DNA from: Williamsia sterculiae
Lineage (GTDB): Bacteria > Actinomycetota > Actinomycetes > Mycobacteriales > Mycobacteriaceae
Length of the DNA: 64,000 nt
Direction of reading: 5' to 3'
NCBI RefSeq assembly: GCF_900156495.1
Contig: NZ_FTNT01000001.1
Location: forward strand, 186,001 to 250,000
Of this stretch, positions 1 through 8,813 are shown piece after piece. Numbering within the stretch: position 1 is the stretch's first letter; the number at the start of each line of letters is the position of its first letter. Both the position numbers and the translations under genes were made by a program. The notes under the pieces were generated by a model. That model had not been told where the DNA came from. It saw only the letters and a list, made by a program, of their open reading frames with translations, and ran no database searches.

Positions 1-510
1 ATGAGCCTGATGGCCGCCGGTCTGGCGATGATCGCCGGACCCTGCACGCAGATCATCATGGACTCGTTGACCCCCGCACAGGCGGGTGCGGGGTCGGCGG
101 TCAACGACACGACCCGTGAACTCGGCGGCACGTTGGGGGTGGCCGTGCTCGGATCCATCCTGACATCGGCCTATACGGCCGCGGTGGCCGGCAAGCTGGC
201 CGATGTACCGATGCCCGCCGACGCGAAGAACGCGGCGACGGAGTCGGTGATGGCCGGGGTCGAGGTGGCGGCACGGGCACCGGAAACCATGCGCGGCGCG
301 CTGACCACCGCGATTCAAGACACCTTTGTCACCGGACTGCACAACGCGGTGTACGCGGCGATCTCGATCACGGCCCTGGGTGCGGTGATTGGCTGGTTCA
401 TGTTGCGGGATAAAGGTGTCGAGTCGCCGAACGGCACTCACGACAGCGCCGCGGTGGAGGGTGACTCCGACGGCGCGCTGTCGGACGCCGAGGTGGTGGG
501 CCGGAGCTGA
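1..510 (+). CDS. MFS drug exporter, DHA2 (EmrB/QacA) type, C-terminal fragment
   Basis: The reading frame is open from the first base, so this is the 3' end of a gene starting outside the window. The fragment contains the late transmembrane helices of a 14-helix proton-coupled exporter. The stretch reading AGAGSAVNDTTRELGGTLGVAVLGS is typical of the region before helix 13 of the EmrB/QacA group, and a final helix (residues about 117-135) is followed by a short hydrophilic acidic tail ending at TGA 508-510. The family exports cationic or lipophilic drugs, dyes or biocides; the substrate cannot be told from this fragment. The next plus-strand gene is 227 bases away and does not look co-transcribed. 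Confidence 0.8.
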   Translation: MSLMAAGLAMIAGPCTQIIMDSLTPAQAGAGSAVNDTTRELGGTLGVAVLGSILTSAYTAAVAGKLADVPMPADAKNAATESVMAGVEVAARAPETMRGALTTAIQDTFVTGLHNAVYAAISITALGAVIGWFMLRDKGVESPNGTHDSAAVEGDSDGALSDAEVVGRS

Positions 511-737
511 GGGCTCGGGGATGTCGATGTGCCGGCCTCTGGGGTCGTCACATCGTCGTGCCAGGTGGCGTTTTGTGGGGTTTGCCGTAAGTGGTTACCT
601 ACGAACTCACTGTGAGGTTTTTGTGAAAATGGTGCAGCCTATTATGCGAATGTGCAATACACTCTTCGCCCCGTAGTATGGCCTGGGGGGAGTCAAACGC
701 CGCAACCTGACAGCGGCCAAATCGGAGGGGATTTCGC
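511..737 (+). promoter_or_regulatory. Intergenic region upstream of the GT4 gene, probable promoter
   Basis: This 227-base gap is clearly more AT-rich than the flanking genes, as expected for a promoter. Two -10-like hexamers are visible, TATTAT at 640-645 and TAGTAT at 674-679, but neither has a convincing -35 element at normal spacing. A purine-rich ribosome binding site (GGAGGGG, 724-730) sits 7 bases before the GTG start at 738. Confidence 0.35.
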
Positions 738-1781
738 GTGCCGACAGTGCACATCAACGGCAAGTGGCTCAGACAGCCGTTCACCGGAGTGCAACGATAT
801 TCAGATGAAATCGCGAAGAACTTGACGAACGCACAGGGGTTCCGCTTCGTCCTGCACGTTCCGAAGGGTGCTAGCGCTCCTGAGTGGGCAGACAAGGCGA
901 CGATGACCACACGCGTCGCACCCGTGAGCGGACTACTTTTCGAGCAGTTCTATTTGCCGGTGGTCTCGCGTGGTGGGCTGCTGCTGACCTTCGGAGGCAC
1001 GGCACCACTGATCAAACGACGACAGCTGGTGACGTTTCATGACGCGACACCCTTCAGATTTCCCGCAACGTACACCAAGCTATTTGTTGCGTTCTACTTT
1101 GTCGCCTACTTCATCCTGTCGCGCACGGCACTCATCGTGATGACGGTCTCGGAATTCAGCCGAGGTGAGCTTGCCGAGGTGTTGCGTACATCGCCTCGAC
1201 GTTTCATGGTGGTTCCTTGCGCAGCTAATGGGTTGTCGGAGATCGAGCCGAACAAGCCCGACCTCGAGTGGCGGACGGGGAGCTACCTCGTGGTTGGAAC
1301 GTACGCACTGCACAAGAACCTTGTCGGTCCGGTCCGCGCGTTGTCGGACTCTGGCCGGACTGCTGTCGTCGTGGGAGCAGCCGCTGATGATCGCGTCTAT
1401 TCCTCCGTGTCCGCCACGTTCGGCCCAGGAGTGACCATTGCCAAACGACTGACTGACGCGGAACTTGCATGGCTGTATCGAAACGCCCGCGCCCTGGTCT
1501 TCCCGTCGCTGTACGAGGGTTTCGGTCTCCCCGTGCTGGAGGCGCAGACCATGCGTTGCCCGGTTGTCGCCTCGACAGCGGCGTCCATTCCCGAGGTAGC
1601 AGGTGACGGAGCGCTGTACTTTGAACCCGAGGCGCCTGAAGACTTGCTCAAGCAGCTCGATGAACTCGAGTCTTCAGACTCTGTCGTGGACGGACTAGTC
1701 GACCGCGCACTCGGCAACGCTGCGCGCTTTTCATGGGAGACTTCTGCTGAACGCATTGTCGAGTGGCTCCATGCGCAATAG
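738..1781 (+). CDS. Glycosyltransferase family 4 (GT-B fold), surface polysaccharide synthesis
   Basis: A 347-residue retaining glycosyltransferase that would transfer a sugar from a nucleotide donor to a lipid-linked glycan at the cytoplasmic face. The N-terminus has the GT4 acceptor-side signature TGVQRYSDEI, and the C-terminal half carries the donor-binding E-x7-E motif in YEGFGLPVLE, followed by the usual CPVVAS and PEVAGDGALYF stretches. No signal peptide or membrane helix is seen. The GTG start at 738 is chosen because GGAGGGG lies 7 bases upstream. The stop overlaps the start of the beta-helix gene, so the two are probably translationally coupled. Donor and acceptor sugars are unknown. 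Confidence 0.85.
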   Translation: MPTVHINGKWLRQPFTGVQRYSDEIAKNLTNAQGFRFVLHVPKGASAPEWADKATMTTRVAPVSGLLFEQFYLPVVSRGGLLLTFGGTAPLIKRRQLVTFHDATPFRFPATYTKLFVAFYFVAYFILSRTALIVMTVSEFSRGELAEVLRTSPRRFMVVPCAANGLSEIEPNKPDLEWRTGSYLVVGTYALHKNLVGPVRALSDSGRTAVVVGAAADDRVYSSVSATFGPGVTIAKRLTDAELAWLYRNARALVFPSLYEGFGLPVLEAQTMRCPVVASTAASIPEVAGDGALYFEPEAPEDLLKQLDELESSDSVVDGLVDRALGNAARFSWETSAERIVEWLHAQ

Positions 1782-2904
1782 CCGGCCTTGGCGGTCACAG
1801 CTGACGTCTCTCCTCCTCGCGGTGGTCGGGTTGACCACCGCGTGTGCAGCGAGCACGCCGCCACAAGCGACTCATGCGTCCCCCCTACAGGCTTCCGCTG
1901 ACGCTACGAGAGAACTTCAAACTGACATCGACGCGATGCCGGCGGGTGGAACCTTGAAGCTCGACAACCGGCGCGTGTATTTGCACGCTGGAGTGCTGAA
2001 GATCCGAAAAGCGGGCGTTCGGATTGACGGGAACGGCGCCACAGTCCAGGCGACCAGTACACAGACCTCGTCTGTTCAGGTATTGGCGGACGATGTGAGT
2101 ATCAGCAACTTGAAGCTGATCGGGCCGCGGTCGACAACTCGACGCGACGGGATCGACCAGCAGGCGCTTGCAATATTGGGCGCCAAGCGGACATCGATTA
2201 CCGGTACCTCGGTGGACGGGTCAGCGGCCGCCGGTGTGTTCATAGGCAACGGATCGAGCGGTTTCTCGCTGAACGACGTGCAGGTCCGAAACACGCGCGC
2301 GGATGGCATCCACATCACGGGCGGGGCAAACACCGGGAAGCTGTCTCAGGTGACAACGGTGAATACCGGCGACGACGGGGTGGCAGTTGTCTCGTACGGT
2401 GACGCGCCGGCATGTCACGACATTGTTGTCGTGTCACCGACAGTGCGCGGCACCACTGGCGGACGCGGTGTTGCTGTCGTGGGTGGGCAGCGCATTCAGA
2501 TCAGTGATGTCGATATCTCGGATACGAGCGCGGCCGGCGTCTACGTGGCCACGGAGCCTGCCTACGACACCAGATCCGTTAATCAGGTGTCGGTGGTGGG
2601 TGGTTCCGTCACGCGCGCAAACCGCAATCCGTCCGTCGTCAATGGTGCGGTACTTGTCTACTCAGGTCAGCCGGGTACGTCGACTGAATCGGTGACAATC
2701 AGCGATCTCTCAATTTCGCAGACGCCCGCTTCGGCGCAGCGTGCGGTCGGGCTCGTTGTTGACGCGGGCACGGTCTCGAACGTCACCTTCTCGAGGTTGA
2801 CATTGACCAATCAATCGGTTCGCCCATTCGTGTCGACGGCCCGCCCTGGTGCCTACCGAGCCGACGACTGGACCTCTAACAACCGACCACTGTCTGTCAA
2901 CTGA
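1771..2904 (+). CDS. Exported right-handed beta-helix protein, possible lipoprotein
   Basis: About 377 residues. The ATG at 1771 is preferred over a TTG at 1756 because it starts directly at a basic export signal (MRNSRPWR), a hydrophobic core and the sequence GLTTAC. That sequence is a slightly atypical lipobox with Thr at -3, so lipidation is plausible but not certain. After a linker the protein is built of short repeats such as VSISNLKLIG, GFSLNDVQVRN, ADGIHITGG and TGDDGVAV, the pattern of parallel beta-helix (PbH1, pectate lyase/GH28-like) folds. It overlaps the GT4 gene by 11 bases. A role in trimming, epimerising or binding the exported glycan fits the context, but no catalytic residues can be assigned. 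Confidence 0.75.
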   Translation: MRNSRPWRSQLTSLLLAVVGLTTACAASTPPQATHASPLQASADATRELQTDIDAMPAGGTLKLDNRRVYLHAGVLKIRKAGVRIDGNGATVQATSTQTSSVQVLADDVSISNLKLIGPRSTTRRDGIDQQALAILGAKRTSITGTSVDGSAAAGVFIGNGSSGFSLNDVQVRNTRADGIHITGGANTGKLSQVTTVNTGDDGVAVVSYGDAPACHDIVVVSPTVRGTTGGRGVAVVGGQRIQISDVDISDTSAAGVYVATEPAYDTRSVNQVSVVGGSVTRANRNPSVVNGAVLVYSGQPGTSTESVTISDLSISQTPASAQRAVGLVVDAGTVSNVTFSRLTLTNQSVRPFVSTARPGAYRADDWTSNNRPLSVN

Positions 2905-2951
2905 GCGTCGAGGGTTCAACCGAAGTCGCCCCGGACACACGAGGCTCTTGA

Positions 2952-4346
2952 TCAGGTTCGGGCGTGGGTTCGCAGACGGGATCTACTTGTTTGGCGATGC
3001 AAGAGCAGGGCAATGATCAACAACGCCAGCCACGCGTACGTCGTTCGTCCTTGAGCCCAGTGCATGTACCGAGGGAGTTCGACCAATCCGATGAAAAAGA
3101 CCGGATACAGCATCAACCCGAATGGCGATCCATTACAAAACGACCGGTACAGGTAACCGATGAGCAATCCTGCGACAAGGAAGTAGATTAATCCACCGTA
3201 GATACCGTAGTCGATGAACGGGCCGACGTAGCCGCTCGGGTTGTTGAACTCTGGATTGCCAAACTGCGCCAACGCGGTCGTAAAAGCGGACGCAGTTTCC
3301 CCTTTTTCGCTATACGGGACGTCGTGGTGACCCAGAAGTTCATAAAGTCCTACCTGTTGGACTCCGGGAGCCGTCCAAAACGCGGCTAACGTGTCGAATG
3401 GGAGACGACCGGGCCAGTCGACATGCTTGAGGATCAGATCCCCGTTGTTCAACGATGTGGCGTAATAGCCGGCTAGCCGATCCAGCGCGAACTGACCGAA
3501 ACCTTCGGTGGTCGTTGTCTTGAAGTACTTCCAGGAGCGAAAATACTCGAAGCCGGCGAAAACAGCCGCTACCAGCGGCACCGCGAAGGCCGGGACGAAC
3601 TGGACGGCTGCGCGGCCACTCCGCGAGCGACTGGCGAAACCTGCACACAAGATTGCACCCGTCGGCACGACCAGCTCCAGGATCGCCAAGCGTTCTGAGA
3701 AGATGTACGCCCTGGGAACTGCGAGACCGAGCACCACGAGCAATCGTATGAGTTCACCGCGTGAGAACCTCTGCACGAGAAGTGTGGTCGAAACGACCAC
3801 CGCCGCAATTCCGAACTGTGTACACGTGGTCACTCCCGGAATAGTCCCTACCGTGTCACGGATAGGTGCTCCGGGTCCGTATGCCGGGGATCCGGTTGTC
3901 AACTCAGCGGGCGTGATGCCTGCGCGGGCGATCAAAACGCCGAATCCCAGATAACCGAACACGGTGAGGCCGGTGAGTACGATACTGGCACGCCGCAATA
4001 ATTCATGTGACTCGCACGTCAACGACGGCCAACGTCGATGGCTCTGCTTCGACGCAGTCAACGAGATGGCGATCAAAGCCCCGAGAGCAAGGGTGAGTGC
4101 ACCAGTACCAAAAAGAAGGAAGGTGTGGGTGCCGATGGACTTCGGACTCCGCCATAATGTGCGGAAACGCTGATCGTCCACAAAGACGGTGGGGATGATG
4201 GCTGCGAATGCGACGACTATCGACACCGAGACGGGTGACAGCCACCAAACGCGAAGGGGGATCGAACGCTTTGCATCGCTAACCGACTGCTCGCGGTCGG
4301 ATACGGACTTCCGCGTTAAGGTGTCGCGGTCTTCTAGCTCAGCCAT
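2952..4346 (-). CDS. Polysaccharide polymerase (Wzy/O-antigen polymerase-like), multi-pass membrane protein
   Basis: A 464-residue integral membrane protein with roughly 10-12 hydrophobic segments, a hydrophilic N-terminus and a basic C-terminal tail. The long loop around FDTLAAFWTAPGVQQVGLYELLG and the late segment containing GPFIDYGIYGGLIYFL resemble oligosaccharide repeat-unit polymerases, which join lipid-linked repeat units outside the membrane. Sequence conservation in this family is very low, so the call rests on topology and on its place as the last gene of an operon with a flippase, a GT2 and a chain-length regulator. Its start overlaps the flippase stop by 8 bases. Confidence 0.65.
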   Translation of the reverse strand: MAELEDRDTLTRKSVSDREQSVSDAKRSIPLRVWWLSPVSVSIVVAFAAIIPTVFVDDQRFRTLWRSPKSIGTHTFLLFGTGALTLALGALIAISLTASKQSHRRWPSLTCESHELLRRASIVLTGLTVFGYLGFGVLIARAGITPAELTTGSPAYGPGAPIRDTVGTIPGVTTCTQFGIAAVVVSTTLLVQRFSRGELIRLLVVLGLAVPRAYIFSERLAILELVVPTGAILCAGFASRSRSGRAAVQFVPAFAVPLVAAVFAGFEYFRSWKYFKTTTTEGFGQFALDRLAGYYATSLNNGDLILKHVDWPGRLPFDTLAAFWTAPGVQQVGLYELLGHHDVPYSEKGETASAFTTALAQFGNPEFNNPSGYVGPFIDYGIYGGLIYFLVAGLLIGYLYRSFCNGSPFGLMLYPVFFIGLVELPRYMHWAQGRTTYAWLALLIIALLLHRQTSRSRLRTHART

Positions 4347-5667
4347 GTGTACTCGCAGTCAATTCTCTGACCGCGCGGGCGACTCCCAAGTGTGCGTGGG
4401 GGGCCCTCGGCAGAGAGTGCTTGGCGGTCAGTGCTTCGGCGACGGACAGGGCGGCTACGCCGGCGGACGACGTGATCGCGAGTGCCACGGGGCCGCCAAA
4501 GTACGCCGCAGCCAGTGCGCACGGAACAAAAGCGATCAAGACGAGCGTCGCTGTTCGGCTCACCTCGCGTAGATGGTTACTGATGATGAGGATGGCAATG
4601 TTGACGTTGAGCGCGGCTTGGAATATTCCGCTGATTGCAAGTATCACGAGCAGTAGCGCCGCCGACTTCATGCCCTGGCCGTAAGCGATCTGGAGAAAGA
4701 AACCGCTGAAGGCCGCCATGACTATCACAACGACGATCGTCACCAGAGTGTTCAACGTGGCCGCATTGGACAGAGTGCGAACAACCTCTGTCTTCTTGCC
4801 TGCCGCCCACAGCCGTGCGGCGGGGGGCGTGACAGCCAACGCCGTTAGACTCTCCAAGATCGTCACCTGGGACGCAATTGTCGCCGCTGCCGAGTAATGC
4901 GTTGCGGTCACCGGGCTGAAGGCCGCTGACGCCAACCAGATGGTTCCCGACATCATGAGGAATGCGGACAATTCGAGGCTGAACAGTCGAGTTCCGCTGT
5001 ATATGGCGGTCTTCAGAGTCGAAACACCAAAGATCTTGGTATAACCAACATCTTGACGTGCGATCCAGAGTGCTACGAGCAACTGTACGGTCGCGACAAT
5101 TGCGTATGCGGACAGCAGCAGTGCGAGCGTGGGGCGTTCAAGGGTGACGGCAAGGAGCCCGATCACCGGTAAGACGATCGCGCTGCGAATGTAGTGCATC
5201 GTCCCGACGGATGCGCCGACACGACCGTACGCCGCGAATATGTCGCTGAGCATCAACCGCACGCTCTCCACGACGATGACGACTGTCGTGAGGATCAGAA
5301 CGATGACGAAGTCTCCGTGACCAATTAGTCCGGCTGTGGCGCACAGCGCGACGACGGGCGCGCTCGCGGAACTGAGGAGAAAGGTGGCAAACAGATGTGT
5401 GCCGGCAGCGCGCCGGCGGGACTCGTGATCAGGCTCTGCGGGAATTAGCCTGATGACGTTCGGGCCGAGTCCGAGCCTGCCGATCAGCGGTCCGATCGAC
5501 AGAGCGGCAAGGACCGCAAAGAACGCCGATGCGTCGCGTGCGTCCAGAGTGCGGACAACGACGACAGTCAGCAGGAAAGTCGCCACCATTCCGACTGCCG
5601 CTGCGATGGTTCGCCACGAGAAACTTGATCGCAATTCGCGATTGGCTTTCGCCTCATCCACCGTCAT
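4339..5667 (-). CDS. Lipid-linked oligosaccharide flippase (Wzx/MATE-like)
   Basis: About 442 residues with 12-14 predicted membrane helices. It matches the polysaccharide-exporter branch of the MOP superfamily, which flips undecaprenyl-linked repeat units. The N-terminus (SFSWRTIAAAVGMVATFLLTVVVVRTL) is a typical first helix of this group. The ATG at 5667 is preferred over one 18 bases upstream because GGGAGG lies just before it and it forms an ATGA overlap with the upstream GT2 stop. It is third in the minus-strand operon PCP, GT2, flippase, polymerase. Confidence 0.75.
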   Translation of the reverse strand: MTVDEAKANRELRSSFSWRTIAAAVGMVATFLLTVVVVRTLDARDASAFFAVLAALSIGPLIGRLGLGPNVIRLIPAEPDHESRRRAAGTHLFATFLLSSASAPVVALCATAGLIGHGDFVIVLILTTVVIVVESVRLMLSDIFAAYGRVGASVGTMHYIRSAIVLPVIGLLAVTLERPTLALLLSAYAIVATVQLLVALWIARQDVGYTKIFGVSTLKTAIYSGTRLFSLELSAFLMMSGTIWLASAAFSPVTATHYSAAATIASQVTILESLTALAVTPPAARLWAAGKKTEVVRTLSNAATLNTLVTIVVVIVMAAFSGFFLQIAYGQGMKSAALLLVILAISGIFQAALNVNIAILIISNHLREVSRTATLVLIAFVPCALAAAYFGGPVALAITSSAGVAALSVAEALTAKHSLPRAPHAHLGVARAVRELTASTHG

Positions 5668-6539
5668 GGCTCCCTCCCAAGCCAACCCGCGACCTCACCC
5701 CGCAGATACGCCAAGTCAGACCGTGCGACGATGACGTCACCCCGAGCGGCACGTATCACGATCCCTACCATTTTCCTCAGCGCGTGGTACATCAGATGCG
5801 CCACCGGCAAGTGGTGGCGTCGCCACAGATAGCCCATACCTACGCCGTACTTCAGTTTCTTGCTGACAAGATCTTCGGTCGCGTCGTCTCGATCGTCGTC
5901 TTGCAGGATGACGATCGAGGGATCGTAGAAAATCCGATGACCGGCTGCCAACATTCTCAGAACGAGATCGGATTCCTCCCCGGCTCCACGCCAGCCCGGC
6001 GCTCCGGCGCCCACGCCCTCGTCGAACGGTGCCGAGGAGGGAAGCGCGTTTACGCGAAGGAACAAGGTGCTGCTGACTGAGGTGCGAACGAAGTTCCGCC
6101 TGGTGATGAACGTTGGTTTCTCCAACCACCGCAACATCGAAGGTTTGCCGTCAGGGGTTAGCTGGACACCCGACACACCGGCCAAATCGGGTCGGCTGGC
6201 CAATAGTTCAACTACCTTGCTCAGTGTTTCCGGCGGATACCAGCAATTGTCGTCCGGGAACCCAACGATCGGGGCTGTGACTAGACCCATTCCGACATTG
6301 CGCCCGACTGAGAGCCCCCTGCCGCTGACTGTGGACCGAGACTTCCCGCCCATTGCAGCATTGTCGAGCACCGCCGAACTACGTTTATCCGAACTCTGGT
6401 CCACCAGGACGAACTCCACGTCGTCGAAGCCCTGTGAGTCTCGGACAGACTCGACAAGCCGTGTTAGGTCGTCAGGTCGACCGATGGTGCTGCATACGAG
6501 GGCGAGCGCGGCGGTTGACTGACTCGGTCGACTTGTCAT
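5664..6539 (-). CDS. Glycosyltransferase family 2 (GT-A fold)
   Basis: A 291-residue inverting glycosyltransferase. The N-terminal nucleotide-binding beta strand reads ALVCSTIGRPDDLTRLVESV. The metal/nucleotide motif appears as GFPDDNCWYPPE (a DDN variant of DxD), and a later GAGEESDLVLRML stretch supplies the probable catalytic ED region. No membrane helix is obvious apart from a weakly hydrophobic C-terminal part. The start overlaps the chain-length regulator stop (ATGA) and the stop overlaps the flippase start, so it is tightly embedded in the operon. Substrates are unknown. Confidence 0.85.
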   Translation of the reverse strand: MTSRPSQSTAALALVCSTIGRPDDLTRLVESVRDSQGFDDVEFVLVDQSSDKRSSAVLDNAAMGGKSRSTVSGRGLSVGRNVGMGLVTAPIVGFPDDNCWYPPETLSKVVELLASRPDLAGVSGVQLTPDGKPSMLRWLEKPTFITRRNFVRTSVSSTLFLRVNALPSSAPFDEGVGAGAPGWRGAGEESDLVLRMLAAGHRIFYDPSIVILQDDDRDDATEDLVSKKLKYGVGMGYLWRRHHLPVAHLMYHALRKMVGIVIRAARGDVIVARSDLAYLRGEVAGWLGREP

Positions 6540-8020
6540 CTAGCCTGTCGCCCCGGTTTGTCGAGTACTTCTCGGCTACCTGAATCACCGTAATCGTCGG
6601 TGCCGTCTGAAGCACCAACACGCGATGGCTTGGTCTGTGACTGCACTTCGTGGCGAGAGCGCCCAGAAGTCTGAACGTGGTGGCCACCGCCAGGTGGGCT
6701 CGCGACTGCGGCAGTAGCTGGGCTCACGTCCGCAGGAGTCGCGAACGAGCCGATTGATCGCCATATGGGCGCTCGGGTGCAGACAATGACAGCGTCTTTG
6801 GTCGCCCTGCGAGCCAACCGCATGAGAACGTCGATATCCGTGCGCGAGTCGTAGCCCAACCGGACGACCACGACGACGACATCGCTTTCCGAAATCAAGC
6901 CGGCAAGTGATGGCGACTGTCTGATCGTCGTCCCGTCAATGATCTCGAGACTGCCCGATGATCCCGGCGTTGGTGAGTGATCGCTTTCTGAGGGCTTCAC
7001 GAGTCGCGCCGCGCGACCACCACCCTCACCTGCCCCGGACAGCAGAGCCGAGATGAGTGAAGCCCCGGATTCTGTGCTCGCGCCTGCGACCACGATTCGT
7101 CTGTCGCCGGAGCCGTTCAACTGCGCCAGCAGTTCGCGCCCCACGCCCGCTGCCGAGTCCACGTCTGCATGAACGCTATGTAAGTCGACAATCGGTGAGA
7201 GCACTTCGCCGTATTCGTCCACCAATACACCCTTGCCGCCGGAGACGTCAGCTCTGCGGCGGTAGGCGAGCGAGATCAACAGACCGAGAATCCCGCCGAT
7301 CACCGCTCCTGCGATGATCGTGAGGCCGGAATTACCGGCCTCACTGCCCGTGGCGGTCGGTTGCTGGACCAGCTGAACATCGGGTGCCCGCTGAGTCTGC
7401 ACGTCGATTGCTATGCGCTGCTGCGTCAGTTGGTCGATTCGGGCCGACTGGCCGGGTTGCTGTTGTAACGTGGCGATTTCGCTGTCGAGTGCGGCCATCG
7501 CGTCACGTCCTCTTTGCTCGGTGAGCTGCTGGACATGGGCGGTGTACGTCTGGATCGCAACCTGAGCGGATGTCAGTGCGTTGCTCTCGCTATTCGCTGT
7601 CGTGGTGAGTGTTATGGCCGAGGACTGCGCGTTCTGGACTGCGGTCACGTCCGCGGACTCGCCGGCGGGAAGCCGTTTGCTCACTTCGTCGTGGAAACCG
7701 CTGCCAGACATATAGGCGACCTCGCCCGCGATGTAGCTCTGCTCGAGATCGCTGGACGTGGTCGAATTCGTCATGATCTGACTGGGATCGACAGGCGGAG
7801 AAATTCGGATAATCGCAGTGGCATTCCCCCCGCCGGAATTTGTGCCCCCCGCCACGGCTCCGATGGCGGCCCCGACGATAATGCCGAGTACCGCGAGCGG
7901 CCACAGTGCGGCTAGCATCACTCGCGATATGACGCTCTTATGTTGTCGCATCCATATCCCCATACGCTGGAAGTTGTCTCCACTCACTATGCCAGTGAGT
8001 GGAGTGGTAGTCACATTCAT
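6536..8020 (-). CDS. Polysaccharide co-polymerase (Wzz/chain-length type) with degenerate tyrosine-kinase-like domain
   Basis: About 494 residues if translation starts at the ATG at 8020; that start has only a weak ribosome binding site, and in-frame ATGs 57 and 69 bases downstream are alternatives. A first membrane helix (residues about 30-53), an extracytoplasmic coiled region of about 180 residues (TLQQQPGQSARIDQLTQQRI) and a second helix (LTIIAGAVIGGILGLLISLA) form the classic chain-length-regulator hairpin. The cytoplasmic part resembles a bacterial tyrosine-kinase domain, but the Walker A position reads VAGASTESGASLIS, without the GKT/S lysine. A Walker-B-like EIIDGTT and the downstream VVVVVRLGYDSRTD are still recognisable. 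It heads the operon and likely controls chain length of the exported glycan. Confidence 0.75.
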   Translation of the reverse strand: MNVTTTPLTGIVSGDNFQRMGIWMRQHKSVISRVMLAALWPLAVLGIIVGAAIGAVAGGTNSGGGNATAIIRISPPVDPSQIMTNSTTSSDLEQSYIAGEVAYMSGSGFHDEVSKRLPAGESADVTAVQNAQSSAITLTTTANSESNALTSAQVAIQTYTAHVQQLTEQRGRDAMAALDSEIATLQQQPGQSARIDQLTQQRIAIDVQTQRAPDVQLVQQPTATGSEAGNSGLTIIAGAVIGGILGLLISLAYRRRADVSGGKGVLVDEYGEVLSPIVDLHSVHADVDSAAGVGRELLAQLNGSGDRRIVVAGASTESGASLISALLSGAGEGGGRAARLVKPSESDHSPTPGSSGSLEIIDGTTIRQSPSLAGLISESDVVVVVVRLGYDSRTDIDVLMRLARRATKDAVIVCTRAPIWRSIGSFATPADVSPATAAVASPPGGGHHVQTSGRSRHEVQSQTKPSRVGASDGTDDYGDSGSREVLDKPGRQAR

Positions 8021-8813
8021 CGGAGAGCCTGACAGATCCGGCGCAGTAGCGGGGCCCGGTCCAGAGGGAAGTGGGTCACAGTTCCCGCTATTCAGGGTGC
8101 GGCGGTGGGATTTGGGCGCGCCGTGGGTGAGGCGTTCGACCCCAACTGGACCACCTGTGAATCGACGACTGGTCCATCCGCTCCGAGGGCTCACAGGCGT
8201 GGTCATGGATAACGGTGGTGTGGACGAGAGGTCCACAGAAGCTTCGCCTGATCGGTGTGTTTTCAGGCCGCATAGTCAGCTTTCTGATGCGTATGTCGAT
8301 AAGAATGTCGATCGCGTGAACATGCATCGGACAAATGCGACCGCGTCGACGGCCGAAGTAGCCGGACCGGATCGGCGAACCGCCGCGGCTCCAGCAGTAC
8401 CGCCTAGACGAATTTGAACGCGTTGGCGGTGAGATGAAGGCTTGAACTCGCATGGTGTCATCCGCACCGACGACACCCTCAGCATCGCTAGGAACGCGGA
8501 CGGCAGAATCCGCCGTGTCGAGTAGGCCAGACGAAGTTCAGGATCGTAATCCGTCCAGGTCGATGTGGGTGCAGAGTTTCGTCGGAATGCGTGGGTAAAA
8601 TATCGTAGACTTTCATGGCAGGTACGTTGGCGATGAGAGGTGGGGCGACCGTGTGTGACTGTGCTTCGATTGGCTCCAGTGCGGTGAGGCCCGGCGCGCG
8701 AAGCGTGACGGCCAGGCACAGTATGTGGCGTTGACCAGCGTGTTGCTGTTCGGTCGTGAGGCGCTGCACGTGCAATCGTCTAGGTCTTTGCGTAGAGCTT
8801 GTGGAGATGTGAT
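8021..8813. other. Gene-poor divergent intergenic region (793 bases)
   Basis: No open frame here has a good start, a ribosome binding site or a recognisable protein. The region separates the minus-strand polysaccharide operon from the plus-strand hydrolase gene and must hold promoters for both. The only promoter-like element I can point to is TAAAAT at 8597-8602 in an AT-rich patch. A small RNA or a decayed gene could be present but is not supported by anything I can see. Confidence 0.5.

Noticed and set aside
7818-8417. Plus-strand open frame of about 200 residues over the chain-length regulator start
   Set aside because: No domain, no ribosome binding site, and more than a third lies antisense to the regulator's first helix.
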